Origin: Peptococcaceae bacterium
GTDB taxonomy: Bacteria; Bacillota; DSM-521; Neomoorellales; Neomoorellaceae
NCBI GenBank assembly: GCA_003509545.1
Contig: DOLC01000085.1
Span: forward strand, 1-30,636
DNA length: 30,636 bases
Direction of reading: 5' to 3'
A model generated the notes under the pieces. The model was not told where the DNA came from. It saw only the letters and a program-made list of their open reading frames with translations, and ran no database searches. Position numbers and translations under genes: made by a program. Positions 15,884 to 23,779 of this stretch are shown here, one piece after another; the first letter of the stretch is position 1; every line of letters begins with the position of its first letter.

Positions 15884-16924
15884 CTAGATCGCCAGGAGCA
15901 TCTTGCCGGGCCTACCGGCGTGGAGGGCGTCAAAGGCCTCCCGGTATCTTTCTAAGGGGAAGATACCCCCGATAACGGGTTCCAAATTCAGCTTTCCGGC
16001 CCCCAGCAGGGCTTCTATTTGCCACCAAGTGTCATACATCCTCCGGCCGGTTACACCGAGGATTTTGGCTTCTTTATAAATCACGCCGTCGACCAAATCC
16101 AAGGTAACCGGGCCGTTGGGCAGGCCGGCCAAGGTCACGCGACCTCCCTTGCGCAGTCCCCGGAAACACTCGCTGATGGCCTGTCCGTTGCCGGATAACT
16201 CCACAATTACATCCGCACCCCTCCCTCCAGTTAGTTCTAGGATTCCTGCGATGACGTCATCCTTACCCGGCTGCAGGGTATGGGTGGCGCCCATTTCTTT
16301 GGCGATGGCCAGCTTCTCGGCCACCGGCTCAACGGCAATAACCTGGGTGGCGCCGCAGGCCCTGGCCACGTTTACGGCCATCAGGCCGATGGGGCCGCAC
16401 CCGTAGATCACCACCGACATCCCGTTTACGGCATCGGCCAGCACACTGTGTACGGCCACTCCCAGGGGTTCCAAGAGGGCGCCTATTTCCCAGGATATCG
16501 AATCTGAGAGTTTCCACCCGCAGCCGGCCGGGATCTTAATGTAGTCGGCAAAGCACCCCTCGGTGTGGACCCCTATGATTTTCATGTCCTCGCAGATATG
16601 GGCGTTCCCCGTCTCGCACTGGAAGCACATTCCGCAAGCGATGTGGGTTTCCCCCGCCACCCGGTCCCCGACTTTGAATTTCTTTACTTCCGGACCTACC
16701 GCCACTACTTCCCCGCTGAATTCATGCCCGAAAACCATGGGAGGCTTGACCCGCTCCTGAGCATAGGGCGTCCAGTCGTAGATGTGCAGGTCGGTGCCGC
16801 AGATGGCGGCGTACTTGACCTTGACCAGGATCTCATCGCCCTTTACCTCGGGCACCGGCAGGTCGTGGAGCAGTTCGGCCCCCGGCTCCGGTTTAACCTT
16901 CACCAACCCCTTCATCCTCTCCAT
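15884..16924 (-). CDS. Zinc-dependent dehydrogenase, threonine 3-dehydrogenase-like
   Basis: This 346-residue medium-chain dehydrogenase resembles L-threonine 3-dehydrogenase in AAICGTDLHIYDW, FGHEFSGEVVAVG and the late TGRRMYDTWWQIEALL stretch. Catalytic zinc ligands are Cys in AICGTD, the His in FGHE and the Glu after it. Structural zinc would use ACGMCFQCETGNAHIC. The Rossmann motif is GCGPIGLMA near residue 178. In this operon the substrate may be a hydroxy acid or polyol from the same sugar-acid route rather than threonine: threonate and threonine carry the same C3 hydroxyl. The ATG is preceded by GGAGGAGG ten bases upstream. It lies between dctP and a second dehydrogenase of the same superfamily. 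Confidence 0.8.
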   Translation of the reverse strand: MERMKGLVKVKPEPGAELLHDLPVPEVKGDEILVKVKYAAICGTDLHIYDWTPYAQERVKPPMVFGHEFSGEVVAVGPEVKKFKVGDRVAGETHIACGMCFQCETGNAHICEDMKIIGVHTEGCFADYIKIPAGCGWKLSDSISWEIGALLEPLGVAVHSVLADAVNGMSVVIYGCGPIGLMAVNVARACGATQVIAVEPVAEKLAIAKEMGATHTLQPGKDDVIAGILELTGGRGADVIVELSGNGQAISECFRGLRKGGRVTLAGLPNGPVTLDLVDGVIYKEAKILGVTGRRMYDTWWQIEALLGAGKLNLEPVIGGIFPLERYREAFDALHAGRPGKMLLAI

Positions 16925-16965
16925 GCCGCTTTACCTCCTCCAAAATTTTTATTTCCCCCACAGGC

Positions 16966-17988
16966 TTAAAGGGTCACCACGATTTTCACGGCTTCTTCCA
17001 AACGCTTGTCCAGTATCTCTAAAGCCCTGGCCGTATCCTCAAAACCGACGGTTTTGGTTACCACTTCGCCCACGGGGACGGCGCCCGCCGCCAGCAGTTT
17101 GAGGGCGGCCTCGAAATCGGCGGCCGTGTACGTCTGGGAGCCCTTGAGCTCCAGCTCTTTGTACACAAAGGTGTAAGTCATTACCGGTATTGCTTGAGAA
17201 ATCATGGCCACCAACGCGATGGTGCCGCGCCGCGCGGCGATCGTACTGGCCTGGTCGATTATTCCGGGTGCGCTGGCCGCTACGATTACGGCCTCCACCC
17301 CTTCCCCTGCGGTAATTTCGTTGACTTTAGCCGCCACGTCCTCGCGGAGGGCGTTTATGGTCGCCGTGGCACCCATTTTCCGCGCCACGCCCAAATTATA
17401 ATCATAGGCGTCGGTAGCTATTATTTCCTTCACTCCGTAATGCCTGGCCAGGGCCAGGACTAGGAGACCGATGGTACCCGAGCCCAGAACGGCCACCCTT
17501 TCCCGCCCTTTCAGTTCCGCCCTCCTGGCCGCATGTACAGCCACGGCCAGGGGCTCGGCCAGGGAGCCGGCAACGTAGTCCACTCCGGCGGGTAAAGGAT
17601 ACACCGCCTCCTCCCGAGCGATGAAATATTCGGCAAAGGTGCCCTGCCAGGCGGGGGTCCCGGGCACCGTCTTCCGGGGGCAGATGTTGAAGTATCCTTT
17701 GCTGCAGGCCGTACATTGACCACAGCTTATCTGCGGCAACACGGTGACGGGCTGGCCCGGTTTCAGGCGCGTTACCCCTGAACCCACCTCCGCCACTTCG
17801 CCGGCTACTTCGTGGCCTAAAATGGCCGGCAGTTTGCGGAAGGCGTGGACCCCTTTGTAGAGGTGCAGGTCGGAACCGCAGATGCCGGTGGCCTTGACGC
17901 GGATGAGCACCTCCCCTGGGCCTACCACGGGGTCTTGGATGTCCCGGATGGCTACTTTATAGGGCTCGGTTACGAAGGCGGCCTTCAT
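16966..17988 (-). CDS. Zinc-dependent alcohol/polyol dehydrogenase (sorbitol/idonate dehydrogenase-like)
   Basis: This 340-residue medium-chain dehydrogenase has ATGICGSDLHLYKG and LGHEVAGEV for catalytic zinc, SCGQCTACSKGYFNIC for structural zinc, and the NAD-binding GSGTIGLLVLALA near residue 170. TDAYDYNL after the second beta strand, with an acidic residue, points to NAD rather than NADP. Relatives oxidise secondary hydroxyls of polyols and aldonates (sorbitol, L-idonate, L-gulonate), so an aldonate or polyol substrate is plausible here. It follows pdxA2 by 31 bases, with GGGAGGGAGG before the ATG. The exact reaction is not determinable from sequence. Confidence 0.8.
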   Translation of the reverse strand: MKAAFVTEPYKVAIRDIQDPVVGPGEVLIRVKATGICGSDLHLYKGVHAFRKLPAILGHEVAGEVAEVGSGVTRLKPGQPVTVLPQISCGQCTACSKGYFNICPRKTVPGTPAWQGTFAEYFIAREEAVYPLPAGVDYVAGSLAEPLAVAVHAARRAELKGRERVAVLGSGTIGLLVLALARHYGVKEIIATDAYDYNLGVARKMGATATINALREDVAAKVNEITAGEGVEAVIVAASAPGIIDQASTIAARRGTIALVAMISQAIPVMTYTFVYKELELKGSQTYTAADFEAALKLLAAGAVPVGEVVTKTVGFEDTARALEILDKRLEEAVKIVVTL

Positions 17989-18019
17989 TTTGTTTTTCCT
18001 CCCTCCCGTTCCTTAGGCT

Positions 18020-19057
18020 TTATCTACCGGCCTGCCCACCGGAGGCCAGGTCAGCGGCCAGCCTTATGGCATCTATCATACTTTCCGGATTGGCGGTGCC
18101 TTTGCCCGCCTTGCCAAAGGCGGTCCCATGGTCCACCGAGGTCCGGATGATGGGCAGACCCAGGGTAAGGTTGATCCCCGCTACAGAGCCCCAGCTGCCG
18201 GTGGCGTCGTCATACTGAAAGCCCACGATTTTGGTGGGAATATGCCCCTGGTCGTGGTACATGGCCACGGCAGCATCATACTGGCGGCCGCGTAGTTTTA
18301 CGAAGATGGTGTCCGGAGATATGGGGCCTTCCACGGCCATACCCCGACGGCGGGCTTCTTCAACGGCGGGGCCTATTTCTTCGATCTCCTCCCGCCCGAA
18401 GAGGCCCCCGTCGCCGGCATGGGGATTAAGGCCGGCCACGGCTATCCGGGGCCGGGCTATGCCCATCCGGAGGAGGGCCTTATGGGTTAGTTCAATTACT
18501 TTGAGGACGCGTTCCTTAGTTACCAGGGAAGGAACCCGGCTGAAGGGCACGTGGGTGGTAACGTGGGAGACCCGGAAGTTTTTATCGATGAGCATCATGC
18601 AGTAATCCTTGGTCTTGGTGAGATCGGCGAAGATCTCCGTATGCCCTGCGTAGTGGTGCCCCGCCAGGTTTATGGCTTCTTTATGAATGGGGCCGGTAGT
18701 AACAGCATCCACTTCTCCGGCCAGGGCCAGCTCGATGGCCTTGGCTATATATTGAAAGCTGGCCTCCCCGCCCAATCGGGTAACCTTCCCGTATTCCAGG
18801 CGGTTTAAATCTACGTTGTGGAGGTCCAGGACATCCATGACGCCGTATTCATAGCGCCCCTGGGCCGGGTTCTCCACCGCCCGCACTTCCAGATGGGCGC
18901 CCGCAATCCTTACTGCCTCGCACATCAAACCCCCATCCCCCACCACCAGGGGGCGGCATATCTCATATATTTCCGCCAGAGCCAGGGCCTTGGCCGTTAT
19001 CTCCGGCCCGATGCCGCACGGGTCTCCTACCGTAATAGCTATAATAGGCCTCGTCAT
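18020..19057 (-). CDS. pdxA2: PdxA2-type 4-phospho-acid dehydrogenase (decarboxylating)
   Basis: This 345-residue member of the 4-hydroxythreonine-4-phosphate dehydrogenase family starts TVGDPCGIGPEI. Metal ligands are visible as His in YAGHTEIF, NPHAGDGG and MYHDQGHI. The C-terminal TSVDHGTAFG is also conserved. PdxA proper acts in vitamin B6 synthesis, but PdxA2 genes paired with DUF1537 kinases oxidise and decarboxylate 4-phospho-D-threonate or -erythronate to dihydroxyacetone phosphate. The start overlaps the kinase stop by four bases, so the pair is translationally coupled, which favours PdxA2. No other pyridoxine gene is near. Confidence 0.87.
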   Translation of the reverse strand: MTRPIIAITVGDPCGIGPEITAKALALAEIYEICRPLVVGDGGLMCEAVRIAGAHLEVRAVENPAQGRYEYGVMDVLDLHNVDLNRLEYGKVTRLGGEASFQYIAKAIELALAGEVDAVTTGPIHKEAINLAGHHYAGHTEIFADLTKTKDYCMMLIDKNFRVSHVTTHVPFSRVPSLVTKERVLKVIELTHKALLRMGIARPRIAVAGLNPHAGDGGLFGREEIEEIGPAVEEARRRGMAVEGPISPDTIFVKLRGRQYDAAVAMYHDQGHIPTKIVGFQYDDATGSWGSVAGINLTLGLPIIRTSVDHGTAFGKAGKGTANPESMIDAIRLAADLASGGQAGR

Positions 19058-20388
19058 CGGACTTCAACTCCTTTTCCCTCACCTGCTTTTCCTGCCGCCG
19101 GACGGTCCCGCAGGTGTGCGGCCACCCTTACGAAGGCTTCCGGCGGCCCGAAGCCTCCTGCCTTGGTAACCACCGGCAGGCCGTCGCCCACCCCGCCGAG
19201 GAGCTTACCCAAGGGAATACCTGGAAGCAGCTCCCTCATCAGGTCGATTCCCTTCGCCCCCAGGGCGCGGCAGATGTGCACGGCCGTATCTCCACCGGTA
19301 ATTACGAGACTGCAAACCCGCCTACCTGCTACCAGGCGTCGGGTAATTTCTGCCAGGCACTCCGCCACGGCTTTGCTCAAGGGCGATCCCTCCTCGGAGG
19401 GCGCAGGTCCGCTTCCTTCCTCCCGACCCAGGCTGTCCACCGCGACGACCAAGAGGGAGACCGGCTCGGCCCCCTGCAGCCAGCCCTGGGCGGCGGCCAC
19501 CGCCTTCTCCACCGCTTCGGCCCTCCCCCCGGTGGCGACGGCCGCCGTGTCCACCTCGACGAAAGGCGCCCGATAGGCCTTCACCGCCCGCACCACCTGC
19601 TCGGCCGTAACGGGGTTCCGCGATCCCGCCACCAGCAGGATGGCCCCGCCGGGCTCCACCGACGGCGAGGGAGGGGGTACGAGGCCCCACGCGAACGGCA
19701 GATGGGCGGCCAACCCCGCAGCCCCGGCTACAACTACTTCGTCCTTTAACAATGTACATGTCCGGGCTATCTCGGCCAAGTCCTCTTCGGCCGCCGCATC
19801 CAGCACCAGCACCTCTTTCCCTTCCCGGCGCAGGGCCTCCATGGCACGGGCCAATCCTTCTCCACCCCGTCGCACCGTTGCCACGGGGACGGTGCCCACC
19901 CGGCGGCTCATGTTCTCCTGCAGGAGACGGGGCACATCCCAGCCGGCCCGCCCCGGCGCAGATCCTTCCCGGGCCTCCTCTTCACCCGGAGAAGCCGAAG
20001 ACTCCAGGAAAAGCCGGCCCCCTATCACGACCCTTCCGTTGGCCGGGAAGGCGGGCACTACCACGGCCAGGTCGGCCGACAAGGCGTCCATAACCGCCTC
20101 CAGCTCCCTTCCCGGGTGCCCGCGAAGGGTCGAATCCAGTTTTTTGTAAATTCTTTTAAAGCCCAATTCCTTTAACTTCTTGGCCACCGCATACACCCGC
20201 CCATAGGCCTCCGCGGGCGGCAGGGAGCGGGTATCGGCGTTGACGGACCATACCGGTTTCCCTGCATCCCCGGCTTCGAGGTTTTGATGGTCCACGATTA
20301 CCAGGGTTTCCAGGCCGTGTTTGCGGAACTGTATGCCGGTGTCGCTGGCACCGGTCAAGTCGTCGGCAATAATGGCAATGCGCTCCAT
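19054..20388 (-). CDS. dtnK: Four-carbon acid-sugar kinase, DUF1537 family (D-threonate kinase-like)
   Basis: This 444-residue kinase has the N-terminal acid-sugar-binding domain: ADDLTGASDTGIQF (residues 8-21), NADTRS and KKLDSTLRGHPG (about 83-94). The C-terminal nucleotide-binding domain has VITGGDTAVHI and VVTKAGGFGPPEAF. Family members phosphorylate the terminal hydroxyl of threonate, erythronate or their 3-oxo forms. The frame is open to 20484, but a sigma-54 promoter lies at 20430-20445, inside that extension. The ATG at 20388 with AGGG before it starts the protein at the conserved MERIAIIADDLTG. It is the first gene of the operon. The middle region has Gly/Ser/Glu-rich inserts (about 330-350). 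The pairing with pdxA2 favours D-threonate or D-erythronate; the exact acid is unproven. Confidence 0.86.
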   Translation of the reverse strand: MERIAIIADDLTGASDTGIQFRKHGLETLVIVDHQNLEAGDAGKPVWSVNADTRSLPPAEAYGRVYAVAKKLKELGFKRIYKKLDSTLRGHPGRELEAVMDALSADLAVVVPAFPANGRVVIGGRLFLESSASPGEEEAREGSAPGRAGWDVPRLLQENMSRRVGTVPVATVRRGGEGLARAMEALRREGKEVLVLDAAAEEDLAEIARTCTLLKDEVVVAGAAGLAAHLPFAWGLVPPPSPSVEPGGAILLVAGSRNPVTAEQVVRAVKAYRAPFVEVDTAAVATGGRAEAVEKAVAAAQGWLQGAEPVSLLVVAVDSLGREEGSGPAPSEEGSPLSKAVAECLAEITRRLVAGRRVCSLVITGGDTAVHICRALGAKGIDLMRELLPGIPLGKLLGGVGDGLPVVTKAGGFGPPEAFVRVAAHLRDRPAAGKAGEGKGVEVR

Positions 20389-20429
20389 ACAAGCCCTCGC
20401 TCCCGGTACTACAGTCGGCGATCCCTTTT

Positions 20430-20445
20430 TGCAAGGGGCGTGCCA
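20430..20445 (-). promoter_or_regulatory. Sigma-54 (-24/-12) promoter of the acid-sugar operon
   Basis: On the minus strand this reads TGGCAC-GCCCC-TTGCA, a full match to the sigma-54 consensus TGGCAC-N5-TTGCW. It sits 42-57 bases before the kinase ATG. The neighbouring gene upstream encodes a sigma-54 activator, which makes a functional promoter very likely. Confidence 0.88.
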
Positions 20446-20490
20446 AGCCTTGTCCCGTCTGGGCTGGCGGGGGTTCCTCCCCACCCCGGG

Positions 20491-20572
20491 TTTCAGTTTG
20501 AACGGTAAGGTCGCAAAAATTAAGCCCGGCTCCTTTTAGATACTAAGAGCCGGGCCCGCTTCTTTCAGTTTG
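20491..20572. promoter_or_regulatory. Pair of direct repeats, candidate activator sites
   Basis: The 10-mer TTTCAGTTTG occurs at 20491-20500 and 20563-20572, each followed by a near-identical base pair (AA or CA). They lie about 46 and 118 bp upstream of the sigma-54 promoter, the usual range for enhancer sites of AAA+ activators. A terminator lies between them. The spacing of 72 bp is close to seven helical turns. Binding is inferred only. Confidence 0.35.
20515..20555 (-). terminator. Terminator of the sigma-54 activator gene
   Basis: GCCCGGCTC and GAGCCGGGC form a perfect 9-bp stem (20547-20555 with 20524-20532), followed on the minus strand by TTAATTTTTG. It begins 30 bases past the regulator stop and separates it from the sigma-54 promoter of the kinase operon. 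Confidence 0.85.
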
Positions 20573-20584
20573 CAATCCTGGCTT

Positions 20585-22495
20585 TCATTTTGCAAGGCCC
20601 CAGGCCTTCATGCGGCGCCACAGTGTTGTAGGGCTTATGCCCAGCCGGCGACAGGTTTCCTCGCGGTTGTAACCGGTCTTCTCCAGGACGGTGCATATGA
20701 TTGTTTTCTCCATATCGGCCAGGGTTCCGCAAAGCTCGACCTTCAGCCCATCGGTATCCGTACCTTCGTGCTCGGCAAGGCCATGGGTATCCAAGAGGAG
20801 ATCCTCTACATCTTCTGGGGCCACCTCCTGGCCGCTCCGCAGAACCACCAACCGTTCCAGGATGTTTTCCATTTCCCGCACGTTGCCAGGCCATGGATAG
20901 CGGTAAAACACCTGTAGGATCTCCGGCCCAATTCGCGGCGGGAGGCGCCCCGTGCGGCCACAGATTTTGTCTACCAGCCGCTCTACCAGGTGGGGAATGT
21001 CCTCCTTTCGGTGACGCAGGGGAGGCAGGGCAAGGCGCAGGACGTTCAACCGGTAATAAAGGTCCCGCCGAAAGGTTCCCTCCCGGACGGCGTCTTCCAA
21101 ATTGCGGTGGGTGGCGGCTATAATGCGCACATCCACCGGTATAACCCGGTCCCCTCCCACCCGCATTACCGCTTTCTGCTGCAGCACCCGCAGGAGCCGG
21201 GCCTGCAGGTTGAGGGGCAGTTCGCCTATTTCGTCGAGGAAGAGGGTTCCGCGGTGGGCCAGCTCGAAATATCCCTTTTTGCCCCCTTTGCGGGCCCCGG
21301 TGAAGGCCCCCTCTTCGTAACCGAAGAGCTCGCTCTCCAGCAGGCTTTCCGGCACGGCGGCGCAGTTCACCGCCACAAAGGGCCCGCCCTTCCGGGGGCT
21401 GGCGTTGTGGATGCCCTGGGCCAGCATTTCTTTGCCGGTTCCTGTTTCGCCGGTAATGAGGATGGTGCCTTCCACTGCGGCGAACTGCCGGGCCTGGGCC
21501 ATGACCCTCTGCATGGCCGGGCTCTCCGTCACCATATCGGCGAAGGTGAACTGGGCCACGTGTCCTTTGAGATACAGCTCCTGGCGGACTTTGGTTTCCA
21601 CAGCCTGGAGGTGGCCCGCGTCCTGGAAGGTGGCCACCGCACCCACGATCTCCCCGTCCGCAATTACCGGCACCACATTTTGTACCACCAGGGAGTTGCC
21701 CGCCCGGTGGAGCTCGCCCAATCTGGCGCGGCCGGTTTCCTGCACATGGTTCAAGGCCAGTCCCGGCAGCACCTCCCCGGCCGGACGGCCCACGAGGTGC
21801 CGTTCGGCCACTCCCAGGATCCTCTCCGCCGCCGGATTCACCAGGGAAATCCGCCCGTCCGGATCGGTGGCTATAATACCTTCATAGGCAAAGTCCAAAA
21901 TTACCTTGAACTGCTCTGCCCGGGCCCGCTCCTTACGGCGTACCTCGGCCAGTTCTTCGGCCTCCCGGAGGGCCAGGCCTATGGCTTCTTTGCCCGAGGT
22001 CACCAGGATGGCGTCCAGGCCCAGCTCCCGGCTCCACCGCACCGAAACCGCATCGCCCACAATGACCTCGATCCCCGCCTCCCGGGCCGCGGCGACGGCC
22101 GCCGGGGCCTCGTCCTCCGTCTTTATCTCTATCTCTTGGATGAGCACCCCCAAAATCCCTTCCAGGCTCTTACAACCGTATATCACGTTCTGGAAACCGA
22201 CCACGCCTATGCGGCGGCCGTACGTGCGGGCGGCGGCAAGGGCCCGCACCAGGTCAAAGGCACTAACCACAATTTCCACCACGGGCACGTCCAGCTCCCG
22301 GCCGATGGCCGTGGCGGTGCCGCCCCGGCTGACGATGACCTCTGCTCCCCGGCCCACAAGATCGCGGGCTACCTTTATGCCCTCGGCCAGGTCGCCGACG
22401 GCCACCGTTGCCATAAGACCCAATTCCCGACAAACCTCTTGGGCCGATTCCGCCAGCTCCTTGTAGGGAGCGACCAGGGCCAAGCGAGAACTCAT
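20585..22495 (-). CDS. Sigma-54-dependent activator with PrpR-N sensor, PAS and Fis HTH
   Basis: This 636-residue transcription activator has four parts. The N-terminal PrpR-N-like sensor (about 1-185) contains VSRGGTATAIG and VVGFQNVIYGCKSLE; such domains bind small organic acids or phosphorylated sugars. A PAS domain follows (about 190-300, ATDPDGRISLVNPAAERILG). The AAA+ sigma-54 interaction domain has GETGTGKE (Walker A, about 348), ELFGYEEGAFTGA (the sigma-54 contact loop, about 397) and GTLFLDEIGELP (Walker B). The C-terminal Fis-type helix-turn-helix reads NREETCRRLGISPTTLWRRM. The ATG at 22495 has AGAGGGGG before it; a TTG two codons earlier is less likely. The obvious target is the sigma-54 promoter immediately downstream. 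The inducer is presumably the imported acid or its phosphate. Confidence 0.9.
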   Translation of the reverse strand: MSSRLALVAPYKELAESAQEVCRELGLMATVAVGDLAEGIKVARDLVGRGAEVIVSRGGTATAIGRELDVPVVEIVVSAFDLVRALAAARTYGRRIGVVGFQNVIYGCKSLEGILGVLIQEIEIKTEDEAPAAVAAAREAGIEVIVGDAVSVRWSRELGLDAILVTSGKEAIGLALREAEELAEVRRKERARAEQFKVILDFAYEGIIATDPDGRISLVNPAAERILGVAERHLVGRPAGEVLPGLALNHVQETGRARLGELHRAGNSLVVQNVVPVIADGEIVGAVATFQDAGHLQAVETKVRQELYLKGHVAQFTFADMVTESPAMQRVMAQARQFAAVEGTILITGETGTGKEMLAQGIHNASPRKGGPFVAVNCAAVPESLLESELFGYEEGAFTGARKGGKKGYFELAHRGTLFLDEIGELPLNLQARLLRVLQQKAVMRVGGDRVIPVDVRIIAATHRNLEDAVREGTFRRDLYYRLNVLRLALPPLRHRKEDIPHLVERLVDKICGRTGRLPPRIGPEILQVFYRYPWPGNVREMENILERLVVLRSGQEVAPEDVEDLLLDTHGLAEHEGTDTDGLKVELCGTLADMEKTIICTVLEKTGYNREETCRRLGISPTTLWRRMKAWGLAK

Positions 22496-22554
22496 AGGCA
22501 ACCCCCTCTTTTAAGGGCCCGTTATTCCATCCCATACCTCTTAAGGAATTCAAC

Positions 22555-22595
22555 AAAAAAGGCCGCCGACCTTCCTCGGGTCGATAGCCTTTTTC
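22555..22595 (-). terminator. Terminator hairpin in the activator leader
   Basis: AAAAAGGC and GCCTTTTTT flank an inner CGACC/GGTCG stem on the minus strand, ending in T residues about 60 bases before the activator ATG. It is nearly symmetrical, so it also reads as a terminator on the plus strand. It may simply end the upstream oxidoreductase operon, or attenuate transcription of the activator. Upstream, an 8-bp perfect stem (CTTCGGCC/GGCCGAAG, 22623-22650) adds to a structured leader. The rest of the 348-base gap 22496-22843 has no ORF I support. Confidence 0.7.
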
Positions 22596-22843
22596 TGGCT
22601 GGGGCATTTTTCCCTCACCGGTCTTCGGCCGGGTCCGGCCTCGGCCGAAGTGGCTATAACCCCTTACTTAGCTGCTGGAGTTGACCAGAGAGTTGCCGTG
22701 TTCCCCCTTCTCCCTCCAGGAGCCGTATCATTACCCCTGCCAGCTTCTATGTAATAGCTCCGGTACCGTTTCTTTCCTTAAAAGGTGCTTGGCCATGGTC
22801 AAAAGTCTCTTTCCCGCCCAGCTTCAAGGGATGGCGCCCCTTA

Positions 22844-23779
22844 TTACGGCTTGTCCCCATCCCTCCGCTCGATCCATATGGCGCAATCTGGGCAGACCAG
22901 CTGGCATTGTCTGCACGCTATGCAGGGCTCGCCGTGGCCGGGCTCCACCACGGGGGTGCCCAGGGCCCCCAGTTGGCGCGCCCAACCGATGGTCCGGACC
23001 GGGCATTTCTCAATGCATAGGCCGCACCCCTTGCACAAAGCGGGGTAGAGATAGAAGCGGCCCTGGCCGTCTTCGGTAATAATGGGTTCCAGGGAACCCG
23101 GCACAAGGCCACCCCTCCCGCGGTCCGCCTTCTCCGGCCCCCTTTCCCCGCCCGGACCTCGCCGGACTTCCCCCTGGCCGCCGGCCGCACCTTCGCCCGC
23201 CAGCGCCAGGCGACACAGCTCCTGGCCCCTCTCCAGGGCCCGGTAGTTCATTTCCCGAAGGCTGGGGTCCTGGGCGAATTTATGGCCCAGCTGCCTCTCC
23301 AGGGCTTCTGTCACCGCCTCCCGGGGTAAAAGGCCCGTGGCCTCCCCGAGGGCGCCAAGAATAACGACGTTGAACACCCGGGGGTGCATTTCTTCCCGAG
23401 CTACCTCCAGGGCCGGTATGGCCACCCGGCGTTCTAAGGAAGGATACAGCTCCTTTACTTCTTCCTCCAGGTGGGCATCATAAAACAGCCAGGTCTCGTC
23501 CCCGAGGTAGCCGCCTATCTTCTTCACGGCCCTAAGGCTAAAGGCTCCCACCAGGTCCGCCGTATAAAAAACAGGAGCTCCAATGGGCTGTCGGCCCACC
23601 TGGACAAAGGCCAGGGAAACACCACCCCTCTGTTCCACTCCGAAGCTGGGAATGTAGAGGGCCTGGTAGCCGCTGCGGAAGGCCGCCTCGGCCATGATCT
23701 CCGCTACCGTCTGCACTCCCTGCCCGCCTTCGCCGGCCAGAACGATTTTAAGATTTCCTTGGGGGTTGAGCACCGCCAC
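22844..23779 (-). CDS. 2-oxoacid:ferredoxin oxidoreductase, gamma subunit fused to a two-cluster ferredoxin
   Basis: This 311-residue fusion has residues 1-190 as the gamma domain: IVLAGEGGQGVQTVAEIMAE and IPSFGVEQRGG are the CoA-binding family motifs. Residues about 195-235 are a Gly/Arg/Glu-rich, probably flexible linker. Residues 245-311 are a ferredoxin domain with CKGCGLCIEKCPVRTIGW and CIACRQCQLVCPDCAIW, each a [4Fe-4S] motif. In most KOR/VOR enzymes these are two genes. The GTG at 23779 lies almost on GGAGG; a GTG six bases later (23773) is better spaced and may be used. The start overlaps the beta gene. It is the last gene of an alpha-beta-gamma/delta operon. Confidence 0.85.
   Translation of the reverse strand: MAVLNPQGNLKIVLAGEGGQGVQTVAEIMAEAAFRSGYQALYIPSFGVEQRGGVSLAFVQVGRQPIGAPVFYTADLVGAFSLRAVKKIGGYLGDETWLFYDAHLEEEVKELYPSLERRVAIPALEVAREEMHPRVFNVVILGALGEATGLLPREAVTEALERQLGHKFAQDPSLREMNYRALERGQELCRLALAGEGAAGGQGEVRRGPGGERGPEKADRGRGGLVPGSLEPIITEDGQGRFYLYPALCKGCGLCIEKCPVRTIGWARQLGALGTPVVEPGHGEPCIACRQCQLVCPDCAIWIERRDGDKP

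Noticed and set aside
20990..22684. 564-residue plus-strand open frame opposite the sigma-54 activator
   Set aside because: It is the antisense of a clear GC-rich gene; its composition is a shadow (Gly/His/Pro/Arg-rich) and it has no recognisable motifs.
22496..22843. Cobalamin, molybdenum cofactor or T-box riboswitch before the activator
   Set aside because: Fragments such as GCCACT and GGGGGAAC occur, but not in the order or spacing of the known aptamers, and there is no matching downstream gene.
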